Assembly: GCA_904502155.1 (NCBI GenBank)
Contig: CAJGDV010000074.1
Span: 1-6,136, forward strand
DNA from: an uncultured Bacilli bacterium
GTDB taxonomy: Bacteria; Bacillota_I; Bacilli_A; RF39; UBA660
Direction of reading: 5' to 3'
DNA: 6,136 nt
The notes below the pieces were generated by a model. That model ran no database searches, had not been told where the DNA came from, and saw only the letters and a list, made by a program, of their open reading frames with translations. Shown one piece after another: positions 5,978 through 6,136 of this stretch; the stretch's first letter is position 1, and the number at the start of each line of letters is the position of its first letter. The translations under genes were made by a program, and so were the position numbers.

Positions 5978-5981
5978 TGTT
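5956..5981 (-). terminator. Candidate intrinsic terminator of the rRNA operon after 5S
   Basis: On the minus strand AACATTGTA (5981-5973) pairs with TATAATGTT (5968-5960) over nine pairs, one G-U, with loop TTCT, followed directly by TTTT (5959-5956). It lies about 23 bases past the 5S gene and before tsaE. The stem is AT-rich, so efficiency may be low. Additional T-runs (6004-5996 and 5992-5985) precede it and could act together with the closing helix of the 5S RNA. Confidence 0.5.
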
Positions 5982-6003
5982 ATTAAAAAAAATACAAAAA
6001 AAA

Positions 6004-6107
6004 ATTAGCAACTTCCTATTTTCGCTTACACTATCTTCGGCGTTAAAGAGCTTAACTTCTGTGTTCGGGATGGGAACAGGTGTATCCTCTTTGCAATCGT
6101 TACTAAT
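6004..6107 (-). rRNA. rrf: 5S ribosomal RNA
   Basis: The minus strand contains the 5S core: GCAAAGAGG, then CCTGTTCCCATCCCGAACAC (loop C with the invariant CCGAAC), then GAAGTTAAGCTC and ACGCCGA. The ends pair to form helix I: TTAGTAAC (6106-6099) with GTTGCTAA (6012-6005), eight pairs including one G-U, extendable by A-T pairs at the base. The exact ends are therefore uncertain by a few bases. At about 104 nt it is shorter than the 116 nt of B. subtilis. The loss is in helix IV: loop E strands GATAGT and GCGAAAATAGG are joined by only a GTAA tetraloop. This shortening is known from mollicute-type 5S RNAs. The orientation implies 16S and 23S genes to the right of the window. Confidence 0.95.
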
Positions 6108-6115
6108 TTAAATAT

Positions 6116-6132
6116 AGAGAAAATAATTCTCT
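6116..6132 (-). repeat. Inverted repeat upstream of 5S, possible rRNA processing stem
   Basis: AGAGAA (6132-6127 on the minus strand) and TTCTCT (6121-6116) form a 6-bp hairpin with a 5-base loop, in the presumed 23S-5S spacer about nine bases before the 5S 5' end. No T-run follows. It might be a processing hairpin or one arm of a longer stem reaching beyond the window. Confidence 0.35.
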
Positions 6133-6136
6133 GAAA

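Noticed and set aside
5699..6111. Two overlapping plus-strand open frames (5699-5986 and 5878-6111)
   Set aside because: They run antisense through tsaE, its promoter and the 5S rRNA gene, which accounts for the open frame.
1..6136. CRISPR array, insertion sequence, prophage or defence genes
   Set aside because: No regularly spaced repeats, transposase, terminal repeats, tRNA-flanking attachment site or phage-like genes were seen; gene content is housekeeping with uniform base composition.

Overview
The window is very AT-rich chromosomal DNA from a low-GC Gram-positive bacterium (Bacillota, class Bacilli sensu lato, or a neighbouring Mycoplasmatota/Erysipelotrichia-like lineage). Evidence: AT-driven codon use, strong AGGAGG-type ribosome sites, extended -10 promoters, a KtrAB-type potassium system, the Bacillota-type tsaE-tsaB-rimI-tsaD gene order, and a 5S rRNA with a nearly absent helix IV, as in mollicute-type 5S RNAs. 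UGA is used as a stop and Trp is read from TGG, so the standard bacterial code applies, not the Mycoplasma/Spiroplasma code. Species-level placement is not possible from this sequence alone.

Layout, left to right. Bases 1-355 (+) hold the 3' end of an ABC importer permease of the nitrate/taurine/sulfonate (SsuC/TauC) type. A promoter overlapping its stop codon drives a gene of 322 codons (404-1372, +) for a tandem SIS-domain protein that has lost the signature residues of known sugar-phosphate isomerases. A second promoter leads into a two-gene operon (1436-3422, +), ktrB then ktrA, encoding a complete K+ uptake system: the membrane channel-like translocator and its cytosolic RCK gating ring. 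A 13-bp A/T hairpin (3421-3450) contains the ktrA stop and two of three bases of the convergent tsaD stop; it serves as a two-way terminator.

The right half runs leftward (-). A 5S rRNA gene (about 6004-6107) is the last gene of an rRNA operon whose 23S lies outside the window. Immediately downstream is tsaE-tsaB-rimI-tsaD (5931 down to 3449), with every junction overlapping by 4 or 8 bases. TsaD, TsaB and TsaE are three of the four bacterial proteins that make N6-threonylcarbamoyladenosine (t6A) at position 37 of ANN-decoding tRNAs; the fourth, TsaC/YwlC, is not here. RimI is an N-terminal acetyltransferase commonly encoded with them. The 5S-tsaE spacer packs a terminator-like hairpin and an extended -10 promoter into the same roughly 34 bp.

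Most of the window is conserved housekeeping DNA. I did not find a convincing new multi-gene system. The items most worth a second look are the degenerate SIS protein, the reduced 5S helix IV, and the nested terminator/promoter in the 5S-tsaE spacer.
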